Below are positions 55,366 through 62,899 of a stretch of 64,000 nt of DNA, one piece after another. The notes beneath the pieces are model-generated. The model had not been told where the DNA came from. It saw nothing but the letters and a program-made list of their open reading frames with translations, and did no database searches. The position numbers were made by a program, and so were the translations under genes. This DNA comes from Actinokineospora terrae. Lineage in GTDB: Bacteria; Actinomycetota; Actinomycetes; Mycobacteriales; Pseudonocardiaceae. The stretch lies in NCBI RefSeq assembly GCF_900111175.1, contig NZ_FOGI01000007.1, forward strand, positions 62,001 through 126,000, written 5' to 3'. Positions within the stretch are counted from its first letter, which is position 1, and every line of letters begins with the position of its first letter.

Positions 55366-56757
55366 TCAGCCGTCCTTCAATGTCCACTGTGGACCGCCGG
55401 GGGTGTCCTCGACGGCGACGCCCGCGATCAGCAGGCGGTCCCGGATCGCGTCGCTGAGCGCGAAGTTCCGTTCGCTGCGCGCCCTGGCCCGCTCCTCGAG
55501 CAGGTCGGACACCAACGCGTCCAACGCCTGGCGCAGACCCGTGTCCGCGCCTGCGTCGTCGACCCACCGCTGCGACAGCGGGTCCAGCCCGAGCACCCCG
55601 GTCATCGCCCGCACCGACGCCGCGGCCTCGCGGGCACCGGTGTCGTCGGCGGCGTCGAGGGCGGTGTTGCCCTGCCGCACCAGGTTGTGCACCGCGGCCA
55701 GCGCCGCGGGGGTCGCGAGGTCGTCGTCCAGCGCGGCCGCGAACTCCGCGCTCACCCCGCCGGGCGCGACGACGCCCGTGCGCTGGGCCACCTTGCGCAG
55801 GAACGTCTCGACCCGCTGGTAGGCGCGCACGGACTCGTCGAGCGCGGCCTCCGAGTACTCGATCGTCGACCGGTAGTGCGGTCCGACCAGGTAGTACCGC
55901 AGTTCTTGCGCGCGCACCCGGTTCAGCATCTCCGGGATCGACACCACGTTGCCCAGCGACTTCGACATCTTCTCGCCGCTCATGGTGACCCACGCGTTGT
56001 GCATCCAGTACGAGGAGAACGCGTCGCCCGCTGCCCGCGACTGGGCCTGCTCGTTCTCGTGGTGCGGGAACACCAGGTCGATGCCGCCGCCGTGGATGTC
56101 GAACTCGGGGCCCAGGTAAGCGCGGGCCATCGCCGAGCACTCCAGGTGCCAGCCGGGCCGCCCGGATCCCCACGGCGTCGGCCACGACGGCTCGCCCGGC
56201 TTCGCCGACTTCCACAGCGTGAAGTCCCGCGCGTCCGCCTTGCCCTGCGCCGCCGACTCGCCCTGCTGCGCCTCGTCGACCTTGATGCCCGACAGCTCGC
56301 CGTAGGCAGGGTAAGAGGCGACGGAGAAGTACACGTCCCCACCGGATGCGTACGCGTGACCGCTGTCGATGAGCCTCTGCATCAGCTCGACCATCTGCGT
56401 CACGTGCCCTGTCGCGCGCGGTGACACTGACGGCGGCAAGCAGCCGAGCGCGTCGTAGGCGGAGTCGAACGACCGCTCGTGCGTGGCCGCCCACTCCCAC
56501 CACGGCCTGCCCGCCTCGGCGGCCTTGACCAGGATCTTGTCGTCGATGTCGGTGACGTTGCGGACCAACCGCACGTCCAGGCCGCCGTGCGCCAGCCAGC
56601 GGCGCACCACGTCGAAGTTGAGCCCGCTGCGCACGTGCCCGATGTGCGGGACGCCCTGCACCGTCGCACCGCAGACGTAGATCGAGGCGATCCCGGGTAC
56701 CAGCGGCGCGAACGGGCGCGAGGTGCGACTCGCGCTGTCGTAGATGTGCAGGGACAC
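55366..56757 (-). CDS. cysS: Cysteinyl-tRNA synthetase
   Basis: 463 aa, GTG start with GGAG 7 nt upstream. Class I synthetase. YVCGATVQGVPHIGHVRSG includes the zinc-ligand Cys and the HIGH motif; HLECSAMARA and FPHHENEQAQS give the remaining zinc ligands; the KMSKS loop is MSGEKMSKSLGNVVS. Full length with the C-terminal anticodon-binding helices, so not the truncated mycothiol ligase MshC. First gene of the cysS-rlmB pair. Confidence 0.96.
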   Translation of the reverse strand: MSLHIYDSASRTSRPFAPLVPGIASIYVCGATVQGVPHIGHVRSGLNFDVVRRWLAHGGLDVRLVRNVTDIDDKILVKAAEAGRPWWEWAATHERSFDSAYDALGCLPPSVSPRATGHVTQMVELMQRLIDSGHAYASGGDVYFSVASYPAYGELSGIKVDEAQQGESAAQGKADARDFTLWKSAKPGEPSWPTPWGSGRPGWHLECSAMARAYLGPEFDIHGGGIDLVFPHHENEQAQSRAAGDAFSSYWMHNAWVTMSGEKMSKSLGNVVSIPEMLNRVRAQELRYYLVGPHYRSTIEYSEAALDESVRAYQRVETFLRKVAQRTGVVAPGGVSAEFAAALDDDLATPAALAAVHNLVRQGNTALDAADDTGAREAAASVRAMTGVLGLDPLSQRWVDDAGADTGLRQALDALVSDLLEERARARSERNFALSDAIRDRLLIAGVAVEDTPGGPQWTLKDG

Positions 56758-56883
56758 GACTATCTCCTGGTGGGAGCACAGCGTTGACTGGGGGAAATGG
56801 TACGGGTAACGCGCGGGTCACCCGTCCCCGGTTTGGGTTGACCACCCGTGACCGGCGGTGACCGGGTCCGCTCGGCGTGGCGC

Positions 56884-57585
56884 CTAGTCCGCGATCCCGT
56901 GCCTGCGCAACGCGCCGAGCAGCGCGTCCTGGCGGTTCGCGGTCGCCTGCGGCTCCACCCGCTCGAATCGACAACCGGCCGCCGCGGCGCCGCCGTCGGC
57001 CTCCGCGCTGTCGCCGATCATGAGCGCCGCACCCGGTTCGACCGAGAGCCGCTCGCAGGCGATCTCGAAGATCTTGGCGTCCGGCTTGACCACGCCGACG
57101 ACGTAGGAGAGCACGAACTCGTCCACCAGCTCGGCCAGGCCCCAGTGCGCGAACGTGTCCCGCAGGTCCCAGGCGATGTTGCTGACCACGGCCACCGGGA
57201 TGCCCTTCGCGCGCAGCAGGCGCAGCGCGGCCTCGGTGTCGGGGTAGGGGCGCCACGACGAGGGCGCCAGCATCAGGTCGTAGAGCTTGCCGGGCGTGTC
57301 GCCGCCGAGGCCGAGCTCGGGGTGCACCAGGGAGGCCTCGTAGCCCGCGCGGTGCACCTCGGGGTTGAGGTCGCGGCGGTGCCAGGAGTCGTGCAGGTCC
57401 GCGGGCAGGTGCGCCGGGACGCCGGTCGGCACGGTCATCAGCGCGAGGACGTCGGCGTAGCGCTCGGCGGTCAGCGCGGTCCCGTCGGCGTTGTGCAGGC
57501 CGTCGACAGCGCCGGGCCCCGGTTCCAGGCGGAACAGGGTCCCGGAGAAGTCCAGCAGGACGCCGCGGATGACCACGGCGTCCAC
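56884..57585 (-). CDS. HAD-superfamily hydrolase with DFSGT motif I
   Basis: 233 aa. HAD motif I is LLDFSGTLF, so the usual second Asp (DxDGT) is Ser; the nucleophile Asp is kept. Motif II is VAVVSNIAWD, motif III the Lys in VVKPDAKIF, and motif IV IGDSAEADGGAA. The helical cap lies between residues 20 and 110. Ser in place of the general acid is seen in dehalogenase- and phosphonatase-like HADs, so classical phosphatase activity may be weak or absent. The substrate is unknown. Confidence 0.82.
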   Translation of the reverse strand: MDAVVIRGVLLDFSGTLFRLEPGPGAVDGLHNADGTALTAERYADVLALMTVPTGVPAHLPADLHDSWHRRDLNPEVHRAGYEASLVHPELGLGGDTPGKLYDLMLAPSSWRPYPDTEAALRLLRAKGIPVAVVSNIAWDLRDTFAHWGLAELVDEFVLSYVVGVVKPDAKIFEIACERLSVEPGAALMIGDSAEADGGAAAAGCRFERVEPQATANRQDALLGALRRHGIAD

Positions 57586-57596
57586 GCTAGAGGTCG

Positions 57597-57989
57597 CTAC
57601 GCGTGGCCGGTCACCCGCTCCGGTGTGATGCGCACCACGACGCGCACCGTGTCCGGGGTGTCGCCGCTATAGGGCTTGCCGAGGTACTTCTCGGACAGCT
57701 CGTTGATCAGGTCGTCGCCGCCCTCGGTGGTGAGCCGCGCCGCGCCCCTGACCTCGATGTAGCTGTACGGGTTGTCCTTGTTGACGACCGTGACGCTGAC
57801 CCGCGGGTCCCGGCGCAGGTTCTTCTCCTTCTGCCTGCCCGCCACGGTGGACAGCAGCAGGTCCTCGCCGTCGCGGCGCACCCACAGCACCGAGGTCTGC
57901 GGGCCGCCGTCGGGGTTCAGCGTGGCGAGGGTGGCGAAGTTGGCGCCGTCGAGGAGGGCCTTGGCGCCCTCGGACAGAAGTGATCCCAT
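57597..57989 (-). CDS. PPOX-class F420-dependent oxidoreductase
   Basis: 130 aa from the ATG at 57989 (MGSLLSEGAKALLDG); the frame is open to 58085. Split-barrel flavin/F420-binding fold: ANFATLATLNPDGGPQTSVL, VWVRRDGEDLLLSTVAGRQKE-type strand pair with KEKNLRRDPRVSVTVV (cofactor phosphate site), then YIEVRGAARLTTEG and LGKPYSGD. Actinobacterial members use F420. Substrate unknown. It lies 11 bp upstream of the HAD gene and could be co-transcribed with it. Confidence 0.86.
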   Translation of the reverse strand: MGSLLSEGAKALLDGANFATLATLNPDGGPQTSVLWVRRDGEDLLLSTVAGRQKEKNLRRDPRVSVTVVNKDNPYSYIEVRGAARLTTEGGDDLINELSEKYLGKPYSGDTPDTVRVVVRITPERVTGHA

Positions 57990-58023
57990 GCCGGGAAACT
58001 TACGTGCGACCCCGGAGTACCGC

Positions 58024-58509
58024 TCAACCTGCGGGAACGCCCTGGTCGGCAGGCACGAGCAGCACCGTGGCCACCGCCGCGACACCTTCGCCGCGGCCGG
58101 TCAGGCCCAGTCCGTCCGTCGTCGTGCCGGAGACCGACACCGGGCCGCCCACGGCCGCCGAGAGGGCGTCCTGGGCCTCCGCGCGGCGCTTGCCGATCTT
58201 GGGTTCGTTGCCGATGACCTGGACCGCCGCGTTGCCCACCCGCCAGCCCGCCGCCTCGACCCGCGACCGCACCTCGGCCAGCAGCGTGGTGCCGTGCGCG
58301 CCCGCCCAGCGCGGGTCACCGGTGCCGAACACCGCGCCGAGGTCGCCGAGCCCCGCGGCCGACAGCAGGGCGTCGCACAGGGCGTGCGCGGCGACGTCGC
58401 CGTCCGAGTCGCCGAGGCAGCCGGGCACCCCGGGCCAGTGCAGGCCCGCGATCCAGCACTCCCGGCCTACGTCTATCGGGTGAACATCGGTGCCGATCCC
58501 GACCCTCAT
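58024..58509 (-). CDS. ispF: 2-C-methyl-D-erythritol 2,4-cyclodiphosphate synthase
   Basis: 161 aa. Fifth step of the MEP isoprenoid pathway. Metal-site motif GTDVHPIDVG (Asp8, His10) and DSDGDVAAHALCDALLSAAG with the conserved His are present, as is the C-terminal TTTDGLGLTGRGEGVAA signature. Trimeric in known structures. Overlaps ispD by 4 bp (ATGA), so the two successive MEP steps are coupled. Confidence 0.95.
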   Translation of the reverse strand: MRVGIGTDVHPIDVGRECWIAGLHWPGVPGCLGDSDGDVAAHALCDALLSAAGLGDLGAVFGTGDPRWAGAHGTTLLAEVRSRVEAAGWRVGNAAVQVIGNEPKIGKRRAEAQDALSAAVGGPVSVSGTTTDGLGLTGRGEGVAAVATVLLVPADQGVPAG

Positions 58510-59240
58510 GGCGCCACTCCCGCAGACAGCACGAACTCGGCAATCGCCAGGTCAAAGGGGGTTGTGATTTTCATCGCATAGGCGTGTCCCGGCACGGTGG
58601 CGACCGGTACGCCGATCTCCTCCACCAGGCCCGCGTCGTCGGTGGCCGAATCGCCCGCCTCGGCGTACGCCCTGGTCAGCGTGGCCAGGTCGAAGCCCTG
58701 CGGGGTCTGCACGACGCGCAGCGCGGCCCGGTCGGGCGTGGCGAGCACGGTGCCGTCGAAATCGACCTGTTTGACGGTGTCGGCCACCGGCAACACCGGG
58801 ATCACGGCCGGTGCCCCCGCCGCGACGGCGGCGACCACGGCGCGGATCACGTGGGCGGGGGTGAAGCAGCGCGCGGCGTCGTGCACGAGCACCACGCGGG
58901 CGTCCGGGATGACCTTGGTAGCGTGCCGCAGGGCGAGCCGGACCGACTCGGTGCGGTCGGCCCCACCAGCCACGACGTCGGCCGGGATGCCCTCGGCGCG
59001 CAGCAGTGCGGCGGTCGACTCGACCTCGGTGGGCGGGGCCGCGACCACGACATGCCGCACGCAGCCCGCGTCGAGCAGGCCGCGCACGGCATGGGTGAGC
59101 AGAGCCGTCCCGCGCACCGGGACCAGCGCCTTGGGCACCCCGAAGCCGAGGCGCTCGCCTCGACCCGCGGCGGGCACGATGGCCACGGCGCGAGCCTGCT
59201 CAGGGGTGGTGGGGTCGCTGCTGTCCGGTGCGGGTGTCAT
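58506..59240 (-). CDS. ispD: 2-C-methyl-D-erythritol 4-phosphate cytidylyltransferase
   Basis: 244 aa. Third MEP-pathway step: CTP plus MEP to CDP-ME. Nucleotide-binding signature VAIVPAAGRGERLGFGVPKAL, then VAGGADRTESVRLAL, VLVHDAARCFTP (signature [IV]HDAARP-like, with Cys for Pro) and QTPQGFDLATLTRAY. Length is normal. It lies 71 bp downstream of carD. Confidence 0.95.
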   Translation of the reverse strand: MTPAPDSSDPTTPEQARAVAIVPAAGRGERLGFGVPKALVPVRGTALLTHAVRGLLDAGCVRHVVVAAPPTEVESTAALLRAEGIPADVVAGGADRTESVRLALRHATKVIPDARVVLVHDAARCFTPAHVIRAVVAAVAAGAPAVIPVLPVADTVKQVDFDGTVLATPDRAALRVVQTPQGFDLATLTRAYAEAGDSATDDAGLVEEIGVPVATVPGHAYAMKITTPFDLAIAEFVLSAGVAP

Positions 59241-59311
59241 GCATGTCTCAGTCGGGCGATCCGCCGGAAAGCCCGGTCGGGACGTGCGGTGGTGTTCTCC
59301 AGGTGAGGGAG

Positions 59312-59803
59312 CTAGACGGTCGCGGTGGCCAGGACCTCGTCCAGCAGGACCTCGGCCTTGTCCTCGTCGGTGCCCTCGGCCAGCGCCAACTCGCTGACCA
59401 GTATCTGCCGAGCCTTGGCCAGCATCCGCTTCTCACCTGCGGACAGGCCGCGGTCCTTCTCCCGCCGCCAGAGGTCTCGCACCACTTCGGCCACCTTGTT
59501 CACATCGCCGGAGGCGAGCTTCTCCAGGTTGGCCTTGTACCGACGCGACCAGTTGGTCGGCTCCTCGGTGTGCGGAGCGCGCAGCACGTCGAACACGCGG
59601 TTGAGGCCCTCTTGACCGACGACGTCCCGCACGCCGACGATCTCGGCGTTGTCTGCGGGGACGCGGACGGTGAGGTCACCCTGCGCGACCTTGAGGACGA
59701 GGTACTTCTTCTCCTCGCCCTTGATCACCCGGGTCTCGATCGCTTCGATGAGTGCGGCACCGTGGTGCGGGTAGACGACGGTCTCTCCGACCTTGAAAAC
59801 CAT
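59312..59803 (-). CDS. carD: CarD/CdnL RNA-polymerase-binding transcription regulator
   Basis: 163 aa. Binds the RNA polymerase beta subunit and stabilises the open promoter complex, notably at rRNA promoters. N-terminal Tudor-like domain MVFKVGETVVYPHHGAALIE, then the all-helical DNA-interacting domain with the conserved Trp in NWSRRYKANLEKL. Essential in mycobacteria. Divergent from lpqE across a 330-bp region; on the minus strand TAAGCT at about 59834 is a possible -10. Confidence 0.95.
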   Translation of the reverse strand: MVFKVGETVVYPHHGAALIEAIETRVIKGEEKKYLVLKVAQGDLTVRVPADNAEIVGVRDVVGQEGLNRVFDVLRAPHTEEPTNWSRRYKANLEKLASGDVNKVAEVVRDLWRREKDRGLSAGEKRMLAKARQILVSELALAEGTDEDKAEVLLDEVLATATV

Positions 59804-60133
59804 GTGTCCTCTGCCCCTTTCGCTGGTCCCAGCTTAACACGAGTCGCACTGACCAGGAGATGAGGCGTTGAACGTCTGTGCAGGTCAAGGGCCACATCAG
59901 GGAATGGCCGGGGGTTGACAAGTGCCGGGGGCGCGTACTCAGCCGGGTACGAGGGCGCGGTGGCGGCACATGTCGATCTCGCGCCACCGCCCGTTCCACT
60001 GTGGACCCGGGCGCGGACGTGACGGGCGCGACATCCGACGGGTGATTGTCCGCCCACGCCGCAACCCGCCACCGCGCCCCGGCTAGGCTCCTGAGCCGGT
60101 AGGTGATTGTCCGCTAGCGACGCAGGAGCACCC
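59804..60133. other. Divergent promoter region carD / lpqE
   Basis: 330 bp without a gene. It holds an exact 13-bp direct repeat GGTGATTGTCCGC at 60041-60053 and 60102-60114, bracketing TAGGCT (60084-60089), a possible -10 for lpqE. A TTGACA at 59915-59920 reads toward lpqE but lacks a well-spaced -10. Confidence 0.5.
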
Positions 60134-60853
60134 GTGAGCCGTGCACAGCAGAACTCGACCGGCAGGCTGCGCCTCGCCCCGGCCGTGTTGGGCCTCGGCA
60201 TCGCCGCAGCACTGGTGACCGCGGGCTGCGGCTCCGGTCAGATCACCCAGACCGACTCGCAGCTGCCCGCCGTCAACGGCGCGCTCGCCCAGGCGGGCCA
60301 GATCGCGGTGCGCGACGCCGTGCTCGCCTACCCGGAGAACGGCTACTACGCCAAGGGCGCCGACGCGCCGCTGTCGCTGACGATCGTCAACGTCGGTGGC
60401 ACCCCGGACAAGCTGGTCGAGGTCACCAGCCCGCTGGCCACCGAGGTCGAGGTCTCCGGCGACGGCAACCTGCCCGGCGGGTTCGCGCTGATCGTCGGCA
60501 AGGCGGGCGAGGAGGCGGACGGCAAGAAGTCCAGCGCCCCCACCACCCCGACCCCGACCACCACCAGCTCGGTCGCCCCCACCTCGGCGTCGGCTGGCAA
60601 GCCCACCTCGGGCGCCCCGAGCACCACGACCACGACCGGCTCGGTGGCGGCCACCTCGGTGACGCCGACCACGACCACCACCAAGGTGAAGCTCGGCACG
60701 CTGGAGATCGTCCTCAAGGGCTTCTCCGAGAAGCTGTACCCGGGCAAGAACGTCCCGGTCACCTTCGTCTTCGAGAAGGCAGGCCCGGTCACCGTCAACC
60801 TCCCGATCGCCGCCCCGAACGGGCCGCGCGAGGAGCACAAGAGCGAGCACTGA
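60134..60853 (+). CDS. LpqE-like lipoprotein (PCuAC-related fold)
   Basis: 239 aa from the GTG at 60134, AGGAG 5 nt upstream. Lipobox LVTAGC with Cys33 as the acylation site. The exported domain has two halves: QIAVRDAVLAYPENGYYAKG ... LVEVTSPLATEVEVSG, and after a 60-residue Thr/Ser/Pro linker, LGTLEIVLKGFSEKLYPGKN to VTVNLPI. This is the mycobacterial LpqE layout, related to copper chaperone PCuAC, but the Met/His copper ligands are not evident. The carD-lpqE-radA order matches Rv3583c-Rv3585 as I recall. Confidence 0.82.
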   Translation: MSRAQQNSTGRLRLAPAVLGLGIAAALVTAGCGSGQITQTDSQLPAVNGALAQAGQIAVRDAVLAYPENGYYAKGADAPLSLTIVNVGGTPDKLVEVTSPLATEVEVSGDGNLPGGFALIVGKAGEEADGKKSSAPTTPTPTTTSSVAPTSASAGKPTSGAPSTTTTTGSVAATSVTPTTTTTKVKLGTLEIVLKGFSEKLYPGKNVPVTFVFEKAGPVTVNLPIAAPNGPREEHKSEH

Positions 60854-60902
60854 GCGGACTGTCGGTCCACGGCCGTACCGTGCTGGCCGTGGTGATGGTC
60901 CA

Positions 60903-62261
60903 GTGGTGAGCAAGTCCAGTTACCGGTGCGCCGACTGCGGGCACACGGTGGCCAAGTGGTTCGGCCGCTGCCCGGAGTGCCAGACCTGGGGCAGCCTGGA
61001 GGACGTCGGCGCGCCCAAGGTCAAGATCGCCGCGGGGGCGCCGAGCTCGCCTGCCCGGCCGATCGCCGAGGTCGACATCGAGGCCGCGCGGGCCCGCCAG
61101 ACCGGGGTGCCCGAGCTGGACCGGGTGCTCGGTGGCGGATTGGTGCCCGGCGCGGTGGTGCTGCTGGCCGGGGAACCCGGTGTCGGCAAATCGACGCTGC
61201 TGCTCGAGGTCGCCTACCGGTGGGCCGCCCGCGACGGCGAGTACGGGCCCACGTTGTACGTGACCGGCGAGGAGTCGGCCGGGCAGGTCCGGCTGCGGGC
61301 CGAGCGCACGGGCAACGTGCACCAGTCGATGTTCCTGGCCGCGGAGAGCGACATCGCGGCGGTGCTGGGGCACGTGGACGCGGTCCGGCCGGGGCTGCTG
61401 GTGGTCGACTCGGTGCAGACGATGTCCTCGCCCGCGGTGGACAGCGCTCCCGGCGGCGTGACCCAGGTGCGGGCGGTGACCGCGGCCCTGGTGGCGCTGG
61501 CGAAGGAACGCGGGCTGCCGGTGCTGCTGGTCGGGCACGTGACCAAGGAGGGCTCGATCGCCGGTCCGCGGGTGCTGGAGCACCTGGTGGACGTCGTGCT
61601 GCACTTCGAGGGCGACCGGCACTCGATGCTGCGGCTGCTGCGCGGGGTGAAGAACCGGTTCGGGCCCGCCGACGAGGTGGGCTGCTTCGAGTTGGTGGAG
61701 AGCGGCATCGTCGGCGTCCCCGACCCGTCCGGCCTGTTCCTCAACCGGCGTGACACCGGGGTCGCGGGCACGGCGGTGACGGTGGCGGTCGAGGGCAAGC
61801 GCCCCCTGCTCGGCGAGGTCCAGTCCCTGGTCGCCAAGTCCCACCTGGGCACCCCGCGCCGCGCCGTCTCCGGCCTGGACTCGGCCCGCGTCGCCATGGT
61901 CCTGGCCGTCCTGGAACGCCGCGGCGGCATCCGCCTGGGCGACGCCGACGTCTTCGCCGCGACCGTCGGCGGCATGAAGATCCCCGAACCCGCCGCCGAC
62001 CTGGCCATCGCCCTCTCCGTGGCCACCGCCGCCCGCGACGTCGCCCTCCCCCCGGACCTGGTCGTCCTCGGCGAGGTAGGCCTGGCAGGCGAAGTCCGCC
62101 GAGTCTCCGGCGTCCGCGCCCGCCTCACCGAAGCCCTGCGGCTCGGCTTCACCAAGGCCCTCATCCCCCCGGACTCCGGCGACCTCCCGGACGGCATCGA
62201 GGCCCGCGTGGTGGGCGACCTGGCATCGGCGATGAACAACCTGCAGGTGCTGCGGGGATAG
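60903..62261 (+). CDS. radA: DNA repair protein RadA (Sms)
   Basis: 452 aa; GTG at 60903 (a second GTG at 60906 is equally possible). Processes recombination intermediates by driving branch migration. Zinc finger CADCGHTVAKWFGRCPEC (C-x2-C ... C-x2-C), RecA-like ATPase with Walker A AGEPGVGKSTLL, Walker B GLLVVDSVQT, the RadA-specific VKNRFGPADEVG (KNRFG motif), and the C-terminal Lon-like fold (EPAADLAIALSVA; LGEVGLAGEVR). Length is normal. disA, its usual neighbour, does not follow. Confidence 0.96.
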   Translation: MVSKSSYRCADCGHTVAKWFGRCPECQTWGSLEDVGAPKVKIAAGAPSSPARPIAEVDIEAARARQTGVPELDRVLGGGLVPGAVVLLAGEPGVGKSTLLLEVAYRWAARDGEYGPTLYVTGEESAGQVRLRAERTGNVHQSMFLAAESDIAAVLGHVDAVRPGLLVVDSVQTMSSPAVDSAPGGVTQVRAVTAALVALAKERGLPVLLVGHVTKEGSIAGPRVLEHLVDVVLHFEGDRHSMLRLLRGVKNRFGPADEVGCFELVESGIVGVPDPSGLFLNRRDTGVAGTAVTVAVEGKRPLLGEVQSLVAKSHLGTPRRAVSGLDSARVAMVLAVLERRGGIRLGDADVFAATVGGMKIPEPAADLAIALSVATAARDVALPPDLVVLGEVGLAGEVRRVSGVRARLTEALRLGFTKALIPPDSGDLPDGIEARVVGDLASAMNNLQVLRG

Positions 62262-62293
62262 CCAGCTTGGTGGCCGGGTGTTGTCTGTCGGGA

Positions 62294-62899
62294 CTAGTCC
62301 TCGGCGCGGTCTTCGAGGTAGCGGGTGTGGTCGGATTGTCGGCGGAGGTCGTCGGCGTAGAAGTGGGTGGCGACCTTTTCGGCGTCCAGGTCCAGCAGGT
62401 CGAGTTGGGCCAGCAGCTCACCGGCGGCAGAGCGGGTGTTGGAGCGTTTGGCGACGCCGATCCACCACGGCAGGTTCAGGTACGTCTCCACCGCCAGCGG
62501 TACGTCGACGCGGACCAGGCGGGTGACGCTGTGGGAGGTTTCCGGGTCGGCGGCCAGGTCGTCGGGGCGGGACAGGACGGCGCCGAGCACCTCGCCGATG
62601 TGCTCCAGGCGGTCCAGGGCGCCCTCGGGCATGCGCTTGGTCTCGGCGCGGACCTTCGCCAGCAGGGCGTCCAGATCGGCGCGCAGGCGGGACGCCTCGA
62701 GGGCCGGGTCGACCGAGAGCTGGATCCGTTCCGGGGGTGCGGCCAGCGCGCCGACCAGGTACAGCGCGCCGATCACCGGGAGCCAGTAGGCGCCTGCGAA
62801 ACCGGTCAGGTGCAGCCCAACCCCGCCGAGCCCGGCGACGCAGCCGACGAGGTTCTTGGTCGAGCCGAGGTAGCGGACGACCCGGTCACTGGTAGCCAC
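62294..62899 (-). CDS. Conserved membrane protein of the VWA/substrate-binding locus
   Basis: 201 aa, GTG start. Two N-terminal membrane helices (TKNLVGCVAGLGGVGLHLTG; YWLPVIGALYLVGALAA) precede a cytoplasmic helical domain with several Leu-rich amphipathic helices (LRADLDALLAKVRAETKR; GELLAQLDLLDLDAEKV). I do not recognise a named family with certainty. Its start overlaps the end of the VWA-protein gene by 14 bp, so both belong to one operon, and in other actinomycetes such proteins occur beside VWA and TelA-like genes (recollection). Confidence 0.65.
   Translation of the reverse strand: MATSDRVVRYLGSTKNLVGCVAGLGGVGLHLTGFAGAYWLPVIGALYLVGALAAPPERIQLSVDPALEASRLRADLDALLAKVRAETKRMPEGALDRLEHIGEVLGAVLSRPDDLAADPETSHSVTRLVRVDVPLAVETYLNLPWWIGVAKRSNTRSAAGELLAQLDLLDLDAEKVATHFYADDLRRQSDHTRYLEDRAED

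Noticed and set aside
55366..56757. cysS as mycothiol ligase MshC
   Set aside because: The protein has the full C-terminal anticodon-binding region and lies next to rlmB and the MEP genes, as cysS does.
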